Shown in pieces: positions 25,993 to 35,283 of a stretch of 64,000 nt of DNA (positions are counted from its first letter, which is position 1; every line of letters begins with the position of its first letter). The notes under the pieces were generated by a model. It was not told the origin of the DNA. It searched no databases and was given only the letters and a program-made list of their open reading frames with translations. Where the stretch lies: NCBI RefSeq assembly GCF_026385475.1, contig NZ_JANIDW010000002.1:332481-396480 (forward strand), given 5' to 3'. This stretch comes from Bombella saccharophila (GTDB lineage Bacteria; Pseudomonadota; Alphaproteobacteria; Acetobacterales; Acetobacteraceae). The position numbers and the translations under genes were made by a program.

Positions 25993-26637
25993 TCACCCAA
26001 CCTGCCAGAGGAGGAAATTACCAAGAATGGTCAGCCCAACCTCTTGGCTTTTCTCGACATGGAATTGCGTACCACAACGATTCCCCTTCGCTACGATGGC
26101 AGGTATAGTCATGCCGTAATCCGCTGTGGCGATGACTTCATCCTCATGGGCTTCTTTTAGAGCGTAGGAATGGACAAAATAGCCATGCTCCCCCGGCTGC
26201 AACCCTTCTGTCAGGGGGTGGGCACCGGGGGTGAAGCTAAGGGTGTTCCACCCCATATGAGGGAGCTGCAATCCCGCTTTTGCGCTCTCATCCATAGGGG
26301 CGATATGCCCATCAATCCAGCCTAGGCCTTCTGTACGGCCATGTTCTAGCCCATAGCGAGCCATGAGCTGCATCCCCACACAAATGCCCAAAAAGGGTGT
26401 GCCTTCCGCTGTGGCTTTCTCCAATAAGGGGCGGAGATTGCCGGTATTCAGCCCATGAGCGCAATTTGCAAACGCCCCTTGCCCAGGTAGGATGAGCCGG
26501 TCCGCGCTGAGGATGTCCGCTTCCTCACGGCTGATGAGGATATCGGCCTTAATCCCTCGCAGAGCTGCGGCGCGGCGGGCAGCTTGTGCAGCGGAGGCCA
26601 GATTGCCGCCATTATAGTCGATTACGACAACGCGCAT
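25993..26637 (-). CDS. hisH: Imidazole glycerol phosphate synthase, glutaminase subunit
   Basis: The 214-residue class I glutamine amidotransferase supplies ammonia to HisF. The triad is present: Cys in FLGICVGMQLM, His and Glu in TQFHVEKSQEVG. The usual FHPEKS is FHVEKS here (Pro to Val), which may be harmless. The N-terminus VVVIDYNGGNLASAAQAARR is typical. It is followed after 6 bases by the GNAT-hisA fusion and lies 87 bases downstream of hisB, with a T-rich stretch between. Confidence 0.93.
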   Translation of the reverse strand: MRVVVIDYNGGNLASAAQAARRAAALRGIKADILISREEADILSADRLILPGQGAFANCAHGLNTGNLRPLLEKATAEGTPFLGICVGMQLMARYGLEHGRTEGLGWIDGHIAPMDESAKAGLQLPHMGWNTLSFTPGAHPLTEGLQPGEHGYFVHSYALKEAHEDEVIATADYGMTIPAIVAKGNRCGTQFHVEKSQEVGLTILGNFLLWQVG

Positions 26638-26724
26638 GAACCCTTCCCCTTAGCCTACGAGATACTAGCTTTTCTTTCAGGCAAGTGAGGGCGGGAAAGC
26701 AAGCAAAAATTCTATAAGGTTTTT

Positions 26725-27327
26725 TTATAATACACCTTTTGTAGAGGGGATGCGCCCTGCACTGCGCGGGTCACGGGCTAAGGCCATGCGGAGGGCACGG
26801 GCAAAAGCTTTAAAGGCACTCTCGGCAATATGGTGGGCATTGGTCCCTGCACGGCCATTCATATGGACGGTAATGCGCGCTGCCATACAGAGGGCGCGGA
26901 AGAACTCCTCCACCATTTCGGTTGCCATTGTGCCAATCATCTCGCGGGGGAAGGTGAGGTTCCACGCAAGGAAGGGCCGGCCAGAAATATCGACGACCGC
27001 TTCGCACAAGGCTTCATCAAGCGGGACGAGGGCAAAGCCAAAGCGTTCGATTCCTCGTTTATCGCCAAGGGCACGATGAATGGCCTCCCCTAAGGTGATG
27101 CCGACATCCTCAATGGTGTGGTGGTCATCAATATGCAGGTCCCCTTTGACGCGCACCTCAAGGTCTAACCCACCATGACGGGCAAGGGCCTCTAACATAT
27201 GGTCAAAAAAGCCAATCCCAGTCTGGATGGAGCTTTTCCCTTTTCCATCGAGGGAGAGTGAGAGGGCGATGTCTGTCTCGTTTGTGTGACGATTCAGCGT
27301 AGCGGTGCGGGGTGTCTGTGTTGTCAT
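26725..27327 (-). CDS. hisB: Imidazoleglycerol-phosphate dehydratase
   Basis: The 200-residue manganese enzyme converts imidazole glycerol phosphate to imidazole acetol phosphate. Metal-binding His/Glu motifs are intact: FFDHMLEALARHGG, DDHHTIEDVGITLGEA and AHHIAESAFKAFARAL. It is the monofunctional type without the histidinol phosphatase half. First gene of the cluster, divergent from the nitroreductase with about 110 bases between, which must hold both promoters. Confidence 0.95.
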   Translation of the reverse strand: MTTQTPRTATLNRHTNETDIALSLSLDGKGKSSIQTGIGFFDHMLEALARHGGLDLEVRVKGDLHIDDHHTIEDVGITLGEAIHRALGDKRGIERFGFALVPLDEALCEAVVDISGRPFLAWNLTFPREMIGTMATEMVEEFFRALCMAARITVHMNGRAGTNAHHIAESAFKAFARALRMALARDPRSAGRIPSTKGVL

Positions 27328-27437
27328 GCGTCCTAATTATACCAGTTTCGGGCGTAATCCAAACTTGCTTATCGCGCTCGTCTGGGGGAGAGTGTTTTGT
27401 ATCTGATATTCTTATGACGATGGAGAGGGTTAATATC

Positions 27438-28055
27438 ATGACACAGGCTATATCTGATTCGCCTCTCTCTGCGCTATTGGGGCGGTCCTCCACGGGGGAC
27501 CTTGTCGCACCTGCCCCAGAAGGCGATGTGTTGATGCGTATTTTATCCGCAGGTCTTTGCGCGCCTGACCACGGCCATTTATGCCCGTGGCGTTATATTG
27601 TCATCACCGGGGCGGAACGGCCCGCTTTTGCTGCGCATGTGGTGGAGGCTGTCGCTCGGCAAGAGCCTGATGCGCCGGAGAAAAAACGTGAGAAACGCCG
27701 CAAGCGTTTTAGCGAAACCCCCATGATTATTGCCCTGGGGATGCATATACGCCCTAAACATAAAGTCCCTGTCATAGAGCAAGAAATGGCCGTGGCAGCT
27801 GGAGCTATGAATGTACTGAATGCCTTGCATATGGAGGGCTTTGGTGGGGTATGGATTAGCGGGGCTTTTTGTGAGGACCGCCCCTTACTCCGTCACTTAG
27901 GGTTGAAGAAGCCGCATCGTCTGGCAGGCTTCTTATTAGTCGGTACGCCAGAAAAACCTGGCAAGCTTCATAAACGGCCTGATATTGCTGATTATATGGC
28001 GATATGGGAGGCGGAACATCCTGTTACATTCCGGGCGGATGAGGAGTCGCATTAA
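27438..28055 (+). CDS. Nitroreductase family protein (YdjA-like)
   Basis: The 205-residue flavoprotein has the single-domain nitroreductase fold: RSSTGDLVAPAP (FMN phosphate binding, near the usual RRS), LCAPDHGHLCPWRYIV, a lysine-rich loop (PEKKREKRRKRF), AAGAMNVLNALHMEGFGGVWISG and GFLLVGTPEKP. I use the ATG at 27438 because GGAGAGG precedes it; starts at 27414 and 27420 are possible. It is followed after 10 bases by a flavin hydroxylase gene and both probably share a transcript. Confidence 0.8.
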   Translation: MTQAISDSPLSALLGRSSTGDLVAPAPEGDVLMRILSAGLCAPDHGHLCPWRYIVITGAERPAFAAHVVEAVARQEPDAPEKKREKRRKRFSETPMIIALGMHIRPKHKVPVIEQEMAVAAGAMNVLNALHMEGFGGVWISGAFCEDRPLLRHLGLKKPHRLAGFLLVGTPEKPGKLHKRPDIADYMAIWEAEHPVTFRADEESH

Positions 28056-28065
28056 GGTGAGCGTG

Positions 28066-29274
28066 ATGCAGCAGACTGTAATGAGCGATGTTGTTATTGC
28101 AGGCGGTGGCCCTGCGGGCTTAGCCGCAGCTTTATCCTTCGCGCGGGAGGGCTGGGCCGTGCATGTGGTGGAGCCTGCCCCTCATACAGTGCTGGCGTCC
28201 CCTGCCTTTGATGGGCGTGAAATCGCCCTCACTCATCATACCGTTCATTGGTTGAAGCAATATGGTGTGTGGGAGGAGATTCCTGCTGAGGCAATTTGTC
28301 CCTTAGATGTTGCGCGGGTGGAGAGTGGCAGCCTTGGTGGCCCACCCTTAATCTTCCATGCCCCTCAACAATCTGAAGCAACCCCAGAGGGTGAGCCGCT
28401 GGGCTATCTTGTGGCTAATCATTTGATTCGCCGTGCGCTTTATCATGTTGTACGGCGCACAGCGGGCATTACGCTTTGCTGTCAGGAGCGTGTAGCGGGC
28501 TATCACACCACGCGTGAGGCCGCACATATTCAGCTTGCTAGCGGGGGGACTATACAAGCGCGGCTTTTAGTGGGAGCGGATGGGCGGTTCTCAGCCGTGC
28601 GCGAGATGGCCGGGATTGGGGCTATCGTGCATGATTTTGGCATGAGCATCCTTGTCTGCCGGATGCGACATCTCACACCGCATGACAATACCGCCTTGCA
28701 ATGGTTCTCTGAGAAGCAAACCATCGCTTTGCTGCCTGTTGCATCAGATGGCGGGATGGGGGATGTGTCCTCTCTGGTCTTGACCCTCCCGCCCGATGAG
28801 ATTGCCCGCCTCCGCAGCGCGGCGGATGAGGCGTTTAACGCAGAAATCACCCAACGTACGGATGAGCGGCTCGGCCTTTTGCGTGTTGTGAGTGACCGCA
28901 TCACCTACCCCCTTAAAGCGGTTTATGCGCACCGTTTCCACGGGCCGCGTGTGGCTTTGATTGGTGATGCCGCTGTGGGGATGCACCCTATTACCGCGCA
29001 TGGCTTCAATTTTGGGATTCGCGGGCAAGAATGTTTGGTGCAGGAGTTGAGCGCAGGCTCTGGTGACCCGGGTGAGGCAGCAGCGTTGCGGCGGTTTGAG
29101 CAACGGCATCGCCGGGCGACCTTCCCGCTCTTTACCGCAACAAACGCGATTGCTGTGGCCTATACGCGTGATGATGGGCCTTTTCCTCTCGCGCGCCGGG
29201 CGGGGTTGATGCTGGCTAACCGTCTCACCCCCTTTAAGCGGGTCGTAACGCGGATGCTTATGGACCCTATATAG
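28066..29274 (+). CDS. UbiH/COQ6-family FAD-dependent hydroxylase
   Basis: The start at 28066 has AGGTGAG directly upstream and gives 402 residues; a longer frame from 27985 overlaps the nitroreductase gene. FAD motifs are in order: dinucleotide fold VVIAGGGPAGLAAALSFARE, the DG motif VGADGRFSAVREMAG and the GD motif ALIGDAAVGMHPITAHGFNFG, which is the signature of ubiquinone-ring hydroxylases (UbiH, UbiF, UbiI, VisC). It probably hydroxylates the quinone ring; which carbon is unclear. Confidence 0.88.
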   Translation: MQQTVMSDVVIAGGGPAGLAAALSFAREGWAVHVVEPAPHTVLASPAFDGREIALTHHTVHWLKQYGVWEEIPAEAICPLDVARVESGSLGGPPLIFHAPQQSEATPEGEPLGYLVANHLIRRALYHVVRRTAGITLCCQERVAGYHTTREAAHIQLASGGTIQARLLVGADGRFSAVREMAGIGAIVHDFGMSILVCRMRHLTPHDNTALQWFSEKQTIALLPVASDGGMGDVSSLVLTLPPDEIARLRSAADEAFNAEITQRTDERLGLLRVVSDRITYPLKAVYAHRFHGPRVALIGDAAVGMHPITAHGFNFGIRGQECLVQELSAGSGDPGEAAALRRFEQRHRRATFPLFTATNAIAVAYTRDDGPFPLARRAGLMLANRLTPFKRVVTRMLMDPI

Positions 29275-29279
29275 GGGGA

Positions 29280-29996
29280 TTAGAGCTTATAATTCTGCAA
29301 GAAAGCGTCCATCTGCTCATGATGCGCTATGGCATGGATGCGGCGATGAGGGGCTGTATGAGCCGTGCCATCCTCTAGCGGGAGTAGTACGTCTAAGGAG
29401 CGTGCTAGTAAGGCGAGGGGTGCGGTGGCCTCCGCTCGACCATAAAGGCGGTCGCCTATGATAGGGGTTCCTAATGCGGCACAATGCACCCGTGCTTGGT
29501 GCGTTTTGCCTGTATGGAGGGTGAGTTCAAGCAGGCTTGTGCTGCCATCATGGGCTAAAACCCGCCATGATGTACGAGCAAGTGCCGCAGCCTTTGTGCC
29601 CTCATGGGGGGCTTCACAAACCATCTTCCAACCTTGTTGAGGGGAGGAGACGCGCTTTATAGCGGTGGTGAGGCTACCTGTTGGCTCTGTTGGTTTGCCA
29701 GAGACTAACGCCCAATAATGTTTGGTGGTTTGATGGGTGGCAAAGGCCTTTTGTGCAGCAATTAAAGCCGTTTTGCGGAGGGCTACCAGCAAACAGCCCG
29801 CTGTATCAGTATCTAAACGATGGACGAGCCATGGCCCTCCACGTTTTTGCGGCGTGAGGCGGCTCTCCACACTATCGCGCGTTTGTGGCCCGGGGTGAAC
29901 GGCTAGACCTGCGGGCTTATTGATGACGATAAAATGCCGGTCCTCCCATAAGAGGGGTAAGGCGCACCCGGGGCGGAAAAGGGGAGGAGGAGCCAT
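29280..29996 (-). CDS. RluA-family pseudouridine synthase
   Basis: The 238-residue enzyme converts uridine to pseudouridine in rRNA or tRNA. It shows the RluA motifs VINKPAGLAVHPG and HRLDTDTAGCLLVA (catalytic Asp), then GKTHQARVHCAALGTPIIGDRLYG. There is no S4 domain, unlike RluC/RluD, which suggests the shorter RluA/TruC-like branch. Target base unknown. It begins 3 bases after ftsK on the same strand. Confidence 0.88.
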   Translation of the reverse strand: MAPPPLFRPGCALPLLWEDRHFIVINKPAGLAVHPGPQTRDSVESRLTPQKRGGPWLVHRLDTDTAGCLLVALRKTALIAAQKAFATHQTTKHYWALVSGKPTEPTGSLTTAIKRVSSPQQGWKMVCEAPHEGTKAAALARTSWRVLAHDGSTSLLELTLHTGKTHQARVHCAALGTPIIGDRLYGRAEATAPLALLARSLDVLLPLEDGTAHTAPHRRIHAIAHHEQMDAFLQNYKL

Positions 29997-29999
29997 AGG

Positions 30000-32864
30000 T
30001 TAGGCATCATCCTCATCATCATAATCAGCGGTGAGAGACTCCTTGCTTGCGAGGACATCACGTTTGCCCACATGGTTTGCAGCACTGATGATGCCTTCGC
30101 GCTCCATTTGGTCGATGATATTAGCGGCGCGATTATACCCAATGCGGAGATGGCGTTGGACAAAGCTCGTGGAGGCCCGTTGCGCGCGGATGACAAGCTC
30201 CGTTGCTTGCTCATAAAGGGCGGCGTCTTGGTCATCATCTGTAGCGCGATTCCCCTTGCTGGGGGCTTGCTCTTCTTCATCCGTCTCATCAGCGAGGACT
30301 TCCGTATTATAAACGGGTGCCCCTTTGGAGCGAAGGTCCGCCACCACAGCTTCAACCTCTTCATCGCTGATGAACGGCCCATGCACGCGGGTAATACGCG
30401 CACCGCCTTGCATGAAGAGCATATCCCCACGGCCGAGGAGCTGCTCTGCTCCTTGTTCACCTAGGATGGTTCGGCTGTCATATTTATTGGTAACTTGGAA
30501 GGAAATACGCGTTGGGAAGTTCGCTTTAATTGTCCCTGTGATGACATCAACAGAGGGCCGTTGCGTTGCCATGATGACATGCACACCCGCCGCACGGGCC
30601 TTTTGGGCCAGCCGGAGGACGGAGGCTTCAATCTCTTTACCGGCAACCATCATCAAATCGGCCATTTCATCAATGACGATGACGATATAAGGCAGATGCT
30701 CAAGGGGGAGGCGATGCTCATCAAAAACGGGATGGCCCGTCTCTGGGTCATAGCCGGTTTGGATGCGCCGTGTTGGGGTTTCCCCTGTCGCTTTAAGATG
30801 ACGGATGCGGTCATTATAGCTGCTGATATTACGTACCCCGTGGTCCGCCATAAGCCGATAGCGGCGGTCCATCTCTTGCACAGCCCATTTGAGGGCACTG
30901 ACGGCTTTAGGCGGCTCCGTTACAACTGGGGTCATCAAATGAGGGATACCCTCATAGATGGAAAGCTCTAGGATTTTCGGGTCAATGAGGATGAGGCGGC
31001 AATGCTCTGGGCTTAGCCGGTAAAGTAGTGAGAGGATCATCGCATTAATCCCCACCGATTTACCAGAGCCTGTCGTCCCAGCCACAAGGAGATGAGGCAT
31101 CCGGGCGAGGTCTGCAAAAATAGGCTCCCCAGCAATATCTTTCCCTAAAGCGAGGGGTAGTTTACCGCGATGCTCCTTCCAGGCGGAGGAGAGAAGAAGT
31201 TCGGGGAAATAGACCGTCTCACGCGTAGCGTTGGGGACTTCTATCCCAATGACATTACGCCCCGGTACAGTGGCAATGCGGACGCTCAATACCGCAAGCG
31301 TGCGGGCAATATCATCGGCTAAGCCAATCACGCGGGAGGAGCGTATGCCGGGGGCTGGCTCTAGCTCATAAAGCGTGACAACAGGCCCGGCGCGGTAATC
31401 TGTGATGGTCCCTTGTACGCCATAATCATCAAGCACCTTTTCCAGCATTTGCGCATTAGCTTGTAAGGCTTCGTCAGAAGGCCCAGTCTCATTATGGTCT
31501 GGCAATGGGTTGAGGAGGCTGACAGCAGGAGGAAGCCATGTTGAGGGTGCCGTCATACCCGTTATAGGGGCATGAGGGGCCGCAGAGGGCTGCGATGGTA
31601 CAGGAACCGACCCGTTGAATGAGGGTGAGGCATGACCAGCAAGGGGGGCGGTGGGGGTTATAAGGGGTTCCGCTGCTTTATGACTGTCTGGCACAGAGGT
31701 AAAAGATGTTGCTACAGGCTGTGTAGGATGAGGCGGCATTGTTACATGATGGGTAATATCCTCTAGCTCATGGGCCTCATGCAGCTTTTGGGCTTGTTGT
31801 GTCCGGCCGGGGTCATGGCGAATATGAGCAAGCATCCGCGCATAGGGGTTGTCGGCCTCTTCTGCATCGGGTGTGGGGTCTGCCTCAGTCTGTGGTGTGG
31901 GGGATGCCGCAGGGGGGTGTTGTGGTTGGGCTGAGAGTGGTTTTTGCCACGGGGCGACATTATGCGGAGGCGGAGCCTCTGCTTGGCGGTTAAGATTACG
32001 AATAATAAAGCCAGATGGACGCAACCCGCTGCCTGCTGCAGGACGGCTATAACGGACTGGCCCCCCGGCTGTGGAGGGATAAGCTGTTTGTGGTGTGGTA
32101 TTTGTTACAGGTTTGCGCGCGCGTAGTAATGCTTGGACTGGTACCATAATAACGGCGCTTAATCCCTTAGCGAGGGACCGCCACTCCCGCCCACTTAGCC
32201 CCATGGTTAAAGGGCACAGGACAGCCAGTAGAATTAAAGAGAGAAAAAGGGCAAAAATCCCCCCCATACTGCCTGTTTCTTGCGTGGTTAGAGCAAGGAG
32301 TTTACGTGCAAAAAAGACACCACTCTCCCCGCCTAAGCCGCTATTGGTTGGCCATGGGACATCACATCCTGGTAGGGTAAGTTGGAGCAGCCCTACTATC
32401 ATGGCCATTGTAGGTAAGAAGATGATTGCCGCTGCAAGTCGTAAAAGAGGCAAGCCTAAATGGTGATAGCGTAAGAGCTGCCATGTCCATGCCAATAGGA
32501 TCAGCACGGGAAGGATGCTCGCAAGCCCGAGAAGTTGTGTTAGGGCATCGGCAATCGTTGCACCGAAACGGCCGAGCAAATTGGTCGGCTCTGTGCCTGT
32601 TGCTGTGTTGAAGGAAGGATCGTGTGGGTTAAAGCTGAAGAGTGAGGCGGCAATAGCAAGAGCCATGATGAGCAAAATAACGCCCAGCATTTCCATCATA
32701 CGTGCCGAGAGAATGCGCGAGAGAGGAGATTCATGCCATGTGGGGATCTCAACATCCTCTGGTGCCATAGCTCCGAGCGGTGGCTCAATTGTACTGTTGG
32801 TCCCCCGCATAGAGGGTGGCAGTAGAGAGCGTAATTTGGTCGATAACTGGAAGCGAGAAAGCAC
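30000..32864 (-). CDS. ftsK: DNA translocase FtsK
   Basis: This 954-residue septal DNA pump aligns chromosome dimers at division. The N-terminus has four to five membrane helices (about 55-235), then a Pro/Gln-rich linker (about 270-475). The motor contains Walker A AGTTGSGKS (about residue 595) and Walker B YIVIVIDEMADLM (about 730), plus QRPSVDVITGTIKANFPTRI. The C-terminal gamma winged helix (about 885-950: LVIRAQRASTSFVQRHLRIGYNRAA) reads orientation sequences. Length and order are normal. Confidence 0.96.
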   Translation of the reverse strand: MLSRFQLSTKLRSLLPPSMRGTNSTIEPPLGAMAPEDVEIPTWHESPLSRILSARMMEMLGVILLIMALAIAASLFSFNPHDPSFNTATGTEPTNLLGRFGATIADALTQLLGLASILPVLILLAWTWQLLRYHHLGLPLLRLAAAIIFLPTMAMIVGLLQLTLPGCDVPWPTNSGLGGESGVFFARKLLALTTQETGSMGGIFALFLSLILLAVLCPLTMGLSGREWRSLAKGLSAVIMVPVQALLRARKPVTNTTPQTAYPSTAGGPVRYSRPAAGSGLRPSGFIIRNLNRQAEAPPPHNVAPWQKPLSAQPQHPPAASPTPQTEADPTPDAEEADNPYARMLAHIRHDPGRTQQAQKLHEAHELEDITHHVTMPPHPTQPVATSFTSVPDSHKAAEPLITPTAPLAGHASPSFNGSVPVPSQPSAAPHAPITGMTAPSTWLPPAVSLLNPLPDHNETGPSDEALQANAQMLEKVLDDYGVQGTITDYRAGPVVTLYELEPAPGIRSSRVIGLADDIARTLAVLSVRIATVPGRNVIGIEVPNATRETVYFPELLLSSAWKEHRGKLPLALGKDIAGEPIFADLARMPHLLVAGTTGSGKSVGINAMILSLLYRLSPEHCRLILIDPKILELSIYEGIPHLMTPVVTEPPKAVSALKWAVQEMDRRYRLMADHGVRNISSYNDRIRHLKATGETPTRRIQTGYDPETGHPVFDEHRLPLEHLPYIVIVIDEMADLMMVAGKEIEASVLRLAQKARAAGVHVIMATQRPSVDVITGTIKANFPTRISFQVTNKYDSRTILGEQGAEQLLGRGDMLFMQGGARITRVHGPFISDEEVEAVVADLRSKGAPVYNTEVLADETDEEEQAPSKGNRATDDDQDAALYEQATELVIRAQRASTSFVQRHLRIGYNRAANIIDQMEREGIISAANHVGKRDVLASKESLTADYDDEDDA

Positions 32865-32955
32865 AGGGGCGGATCCTCTGGCGGGGCTATAGGCATGATT
32901 AAGGCGGTGATGATAGCGTATTTTGCGTGATTCTGAAATGATGAACGCAGTTCGT

Positions 32956-33612
32956 TTATAATGTGAGGGGCGAACGCGCTCCTGTTACGCTATTATCATG
33001 CCGCCAAATATGTATGCTCGCCGCCCCGAAGCTTCGTTGTGCAAGCAGCGGGGGCGGTGGTGCGGTGAGGCTGGGTAAAAGATGGGCATGGAAGGGCTGG
33101 AAAGGCTCTTCTGGCTCTTTGCCATCCGGGGTGAGGGGCACACTTTCCGTCTCTGCGATAATGAGGGCCCCATCAGCTACCCATCCAGCACGCCATAAAG
33201 CCCGCAATCCCTTTTGCACCAAGCCTTTATGATAAGGCGGGTCGAGGAAAATGAGCGTATGAGGCTGCGGGGCCTTAGGCGGGCGTGTTACATCACAATG
33301 GCGCAGCCTTGCGCGTTGTGTCATGCCGCAGGCTTGGAGGTTATGTTGTAAGGCTGCAATGCCGGGGCGGCTACCTTCCATAAAGGTAGCAAATTGTGCC
33401 CCGCGGGAGAGAGCTTCCAACCCCAGCGCACCAGTACCGGCAAAACTATCCAACACAATGGCTTGCTCTAAAGCATCGCGACCAAACCACGGGGCGTGCA
33501 TGAGCATATCAAATAAGGTCTGCCGCGCGCGCTGGGCTGTCGGGCGGGTCGTAAGGCCGGGCGGTGCTTGTAGGCGGCGATTACGGGCTGTACCAGCGAT
33601 GATTCTCATCAC
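32956..33612 (-). CDS. rsmD: 16S rRNA (guanine966-N2)-methyltransferase
   Basis: The 218-residue SAM enzyme begins MRIIAGTARNRRLQAPPG..TRPT, the typical RsmD start, with the SAM-binding loop VLDSFAGTGALGLEALSRGA and the catalytic DPPY (LIFLDPPYHKG). It starts 1 base after the rluB stop, so the two rRNA modification genes are coupled. Length is close to the usual 190-200 with a Pro-rich insertion near the C-terminus. Confidence 0.93.
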   Translation of the reverse strand: MMRIIAGTARNRRLQAPPGLTTRPTAQRARQTLFDMLMHAPWFGRDALEQAIVLDSFAGTGALGLEALSRGAQFATFMEGSRPGIAALQHNLQACGMTQRARLRHCDVTRPPKAPQPHTLIFLDPPYHKGLVQKGLRALWRAGWVADGALIIAETESVPLTPDGKEPEEPFQPFHAHLLPSLTAPPPPLLAQRSFGAASIHIWRHDNSVTGARSPLTL

Positions 33613-33613
33613 C

Positions 33614-34396
33614 TTAGGACCGTGCCTTCTTTGGCTTTAAGGAGGGGATTTGGTCTATCAGCGTTTTATGAGCTACTTCTTCAAGCTCATGCGGCTTGAG
33701 ATTGCCAAGAGCAAACGGGCCATAAGAGAGGCGGATGAGCCGGCTGACATGGAGGTTCATCCCCATCATCACCTTACGAATCTCACGGTTCTTCCCCTCG
33801 CGGAGGCTTACGGTCAGCCAGGAATTATCCCCTTTGGTAGAATCCAGCGTAGCGTCAATAGGGCCATAATGCACACCCTCTATTACACAGCCTTTAGCAA
33901 GGGCTTGGAGTTTCTTTTCATCCACAAGGCCAAAGACGCGTACCCGATAACGGCGTATCCATTGGCGGGAGGGGAGTTCTAACTCACGGGCGAGGCTACC
34001 ATCATTGGTGAGGAGCAATAACCCTTCGGAGTTCAGGTCCAACCGCCCCACGCTGACAACACGCGGCATAGCTTTGGGGAGGGAGGCAAAAACAGTGCGG
34101 CGGTCCTCAGGGTCATGATGCGTGGTCACTAACCCCGCTGGCTTGTGGTAACGCCATAGGCGCGTCCGTTGAGGCGGGTCTATCGGTTTGCCATCAACAC
34201 AAACATGGTCATGGGGAAGGATGAAGGTAGCCGGATGGGTCACGGGCTTACCATCAAGGGTAATGCGTCCTTCCTCAATCATACGCTCAATATCACGGCG
34301 GCTCGCTACACCACGGCGGGCTAGGGCCTTAGCAATACGCTCGCCACGTTGCGTTGAGGGGGGAGAGGAGAGGTCGTCAGTCATATTATGCGACAT
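33614..34396 (-). CDS. rluB: RsuA/RluB-family pseudouridine synthase
   Basis: The product carries an N-terminal S4 RNA-binding domain (ERIAKALARRGVASRRDIERMIEEGRI) and a catalytic domain with VGRLDLNSEGLLLLTNDG (catalytic Asp) and REGKNREIRKVMMGMNLHVSRLIR. I place the start at 34396; ATGs at 34426 and 34384 are alternatives. RluB-type enzymes modify U2605 of 23S rRNA. It heads the rluB-rsmD pair and is divergent from tadA. Confidence 0.85.
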   Translation of the reverse strand: MSHNMTDDLSSPPSTQRGERIAKALARRGVASRRDIERMIEEGRITLDGKPVTHPATFILPHDHVCVDGKPIDPPQRTRLWRYHKPAGLVTTHHDPEDRRTVFASLPKAMPRVVSVGRLDLNSEGLLLLTNDGSLARELELPSRQWIRRYRVRVFGLVDEKKLQALAKGCVIEGVHYGPIDATLDSTKGDNSWLTVSLREGKNREIRKVMMGMNLHVSRLIRLSYGPFALGNLKPHELEEVAHKTLIDQIPSLKPKKARS

Positions 34397-34486
34397 ACCG
34401 CGCTGAGCCTTTTCTTGGCAATCCATTTACAGCAGGATAAAGCAGCTTTACAGCCATTATTATCCTCATTCTCCGTATGATAAGCG

Positions 34487-34972
34487 ATGAGCCAAGCCAA
34501 GATGCCCCCTGTGCAGGTTATGACCATAAGCCAAGCGATGTACCATGCCCTTACTTTAGCGGAGGAGGCGGCTCGTGCGGGGGAGGTGCCCGTAGGGGCG
34601 GTGGTGCTGGATGAACAAGGCCAGATGCTCGCGGCGGCGCGCAATCGTGTGGAAGAAGATTGTGATGCCAGTGCCCATGCCGAGCTATTAGCTATGAGAG
34701 AGGCCGCGCAATATTGTGGTTCCTCTCGTCTGGCGGATTGTACCGTGATTGTGACGTTAGAGCCTTGCCCGATGTGCGCTGCGGCGATGAGCCATTTTCG
34801 TATTCGGCGGCTCGTATATGGTGCGTATGACCCTAAGGGAGGGGCAGTGGATCACGGGGCACGGCACTTTCAACAGCCCGGCTGTTTGCACCGGCCAGCA
34901 GAGATTATTAGCGGGCTGCAAGAGCGTAAGGCAGCGGCCCAATTAAGAGCCTTCTTCCAAGCTTTACGATAA
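34487..34972 (+). CDS. tadA: tRNA-specific adenosine deaminase
   Basis: TadA converts A34 to inosine in tRNA-Arg(ACG). The zinc site is intact: His and catalytic Glu in SAHAELLAMREA and the two cysteines in LEPCPMCAAAM. The ending DPKGGAVDHG..FQQPGCLHRPEI-like segment is typical. Annotated length is 161 residues; the true start may be the Met at codon 6 or 12. It is divergent from rluB with about 90 bases between. Confidence 0.93.
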   Translation: MSQAKMPPVQVMTISQAMYHALTLAEEAARAGEVPVGAVVLDEQGQMLAAARNRVEEDCDASAHAELLAMREAAQYCGSSRLADCTVIVTLEPCPMCAAAMSHFRIRRLVYGAYDPKGGAVDHGARHFQQPGCLHRPAEIISGLQERKAAAQLRAFFQALR

Positions 34973-34980
34973 TTGTGTGC

Positions 34981-35283
34981 TTACCCCAGTAAAGCGCGGC
35001 AAATTCCCGTAACGATAATGCCGCAAAGCATAGTGGGCAGGAGGGAAAAACGCGTTGCGGCTAACATGGTGGCAACAAGGCCCAGTAATTCTGCTGGACG
35101 ACCAGCGGCAAAACTAGGAGCCAGAACAGCGACCAACACACAACCGGGGATGAGGTCCATAATCGCCGTAGCGCGTGGGGAGAGGGACCGCCCAGCAAGG
35201 AGAAAATAGCCCGAAATACGCGTGAGATAGGTCACAAAAGCCATAGCGAGAATGGCGATGAAAGCGGAGAGATGGATGGTCAT
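34981..35283 (-). CDS. azlD: AzlD-type branched-chain amino acid transport subunit
   Basis: The 100-residue protein has four hydrophobic segments with the family's FVTYLTRISGYFLLAGR near the N-terminus and IPGCVLVAVLAPSFAAG in the middle. AzlD works with AzlC as a two-part exporter of branched-chain amino acids or analogues. Its ATG overlaps the azlC stop by 4 bases, confirming that the pair is cotranslated. Confidence 0.88.
   Translation of the reverse strand: MTIHLSAFIAILAMAFVTYLTRISGYFLLAGRSLSPRATAIMDLIPGCVLVAVLAPSFAAGRPAELLGLVATMLAATRFSLLPTMLCGIIVTGICRALLG

Noticed and set aside
31799..32126. Several plus-strand frames opposite the ftsK linker
   Set aside because: They arise from the repetitive Pro/Gln/Ala coding of the FtsK linker and lack start signals.
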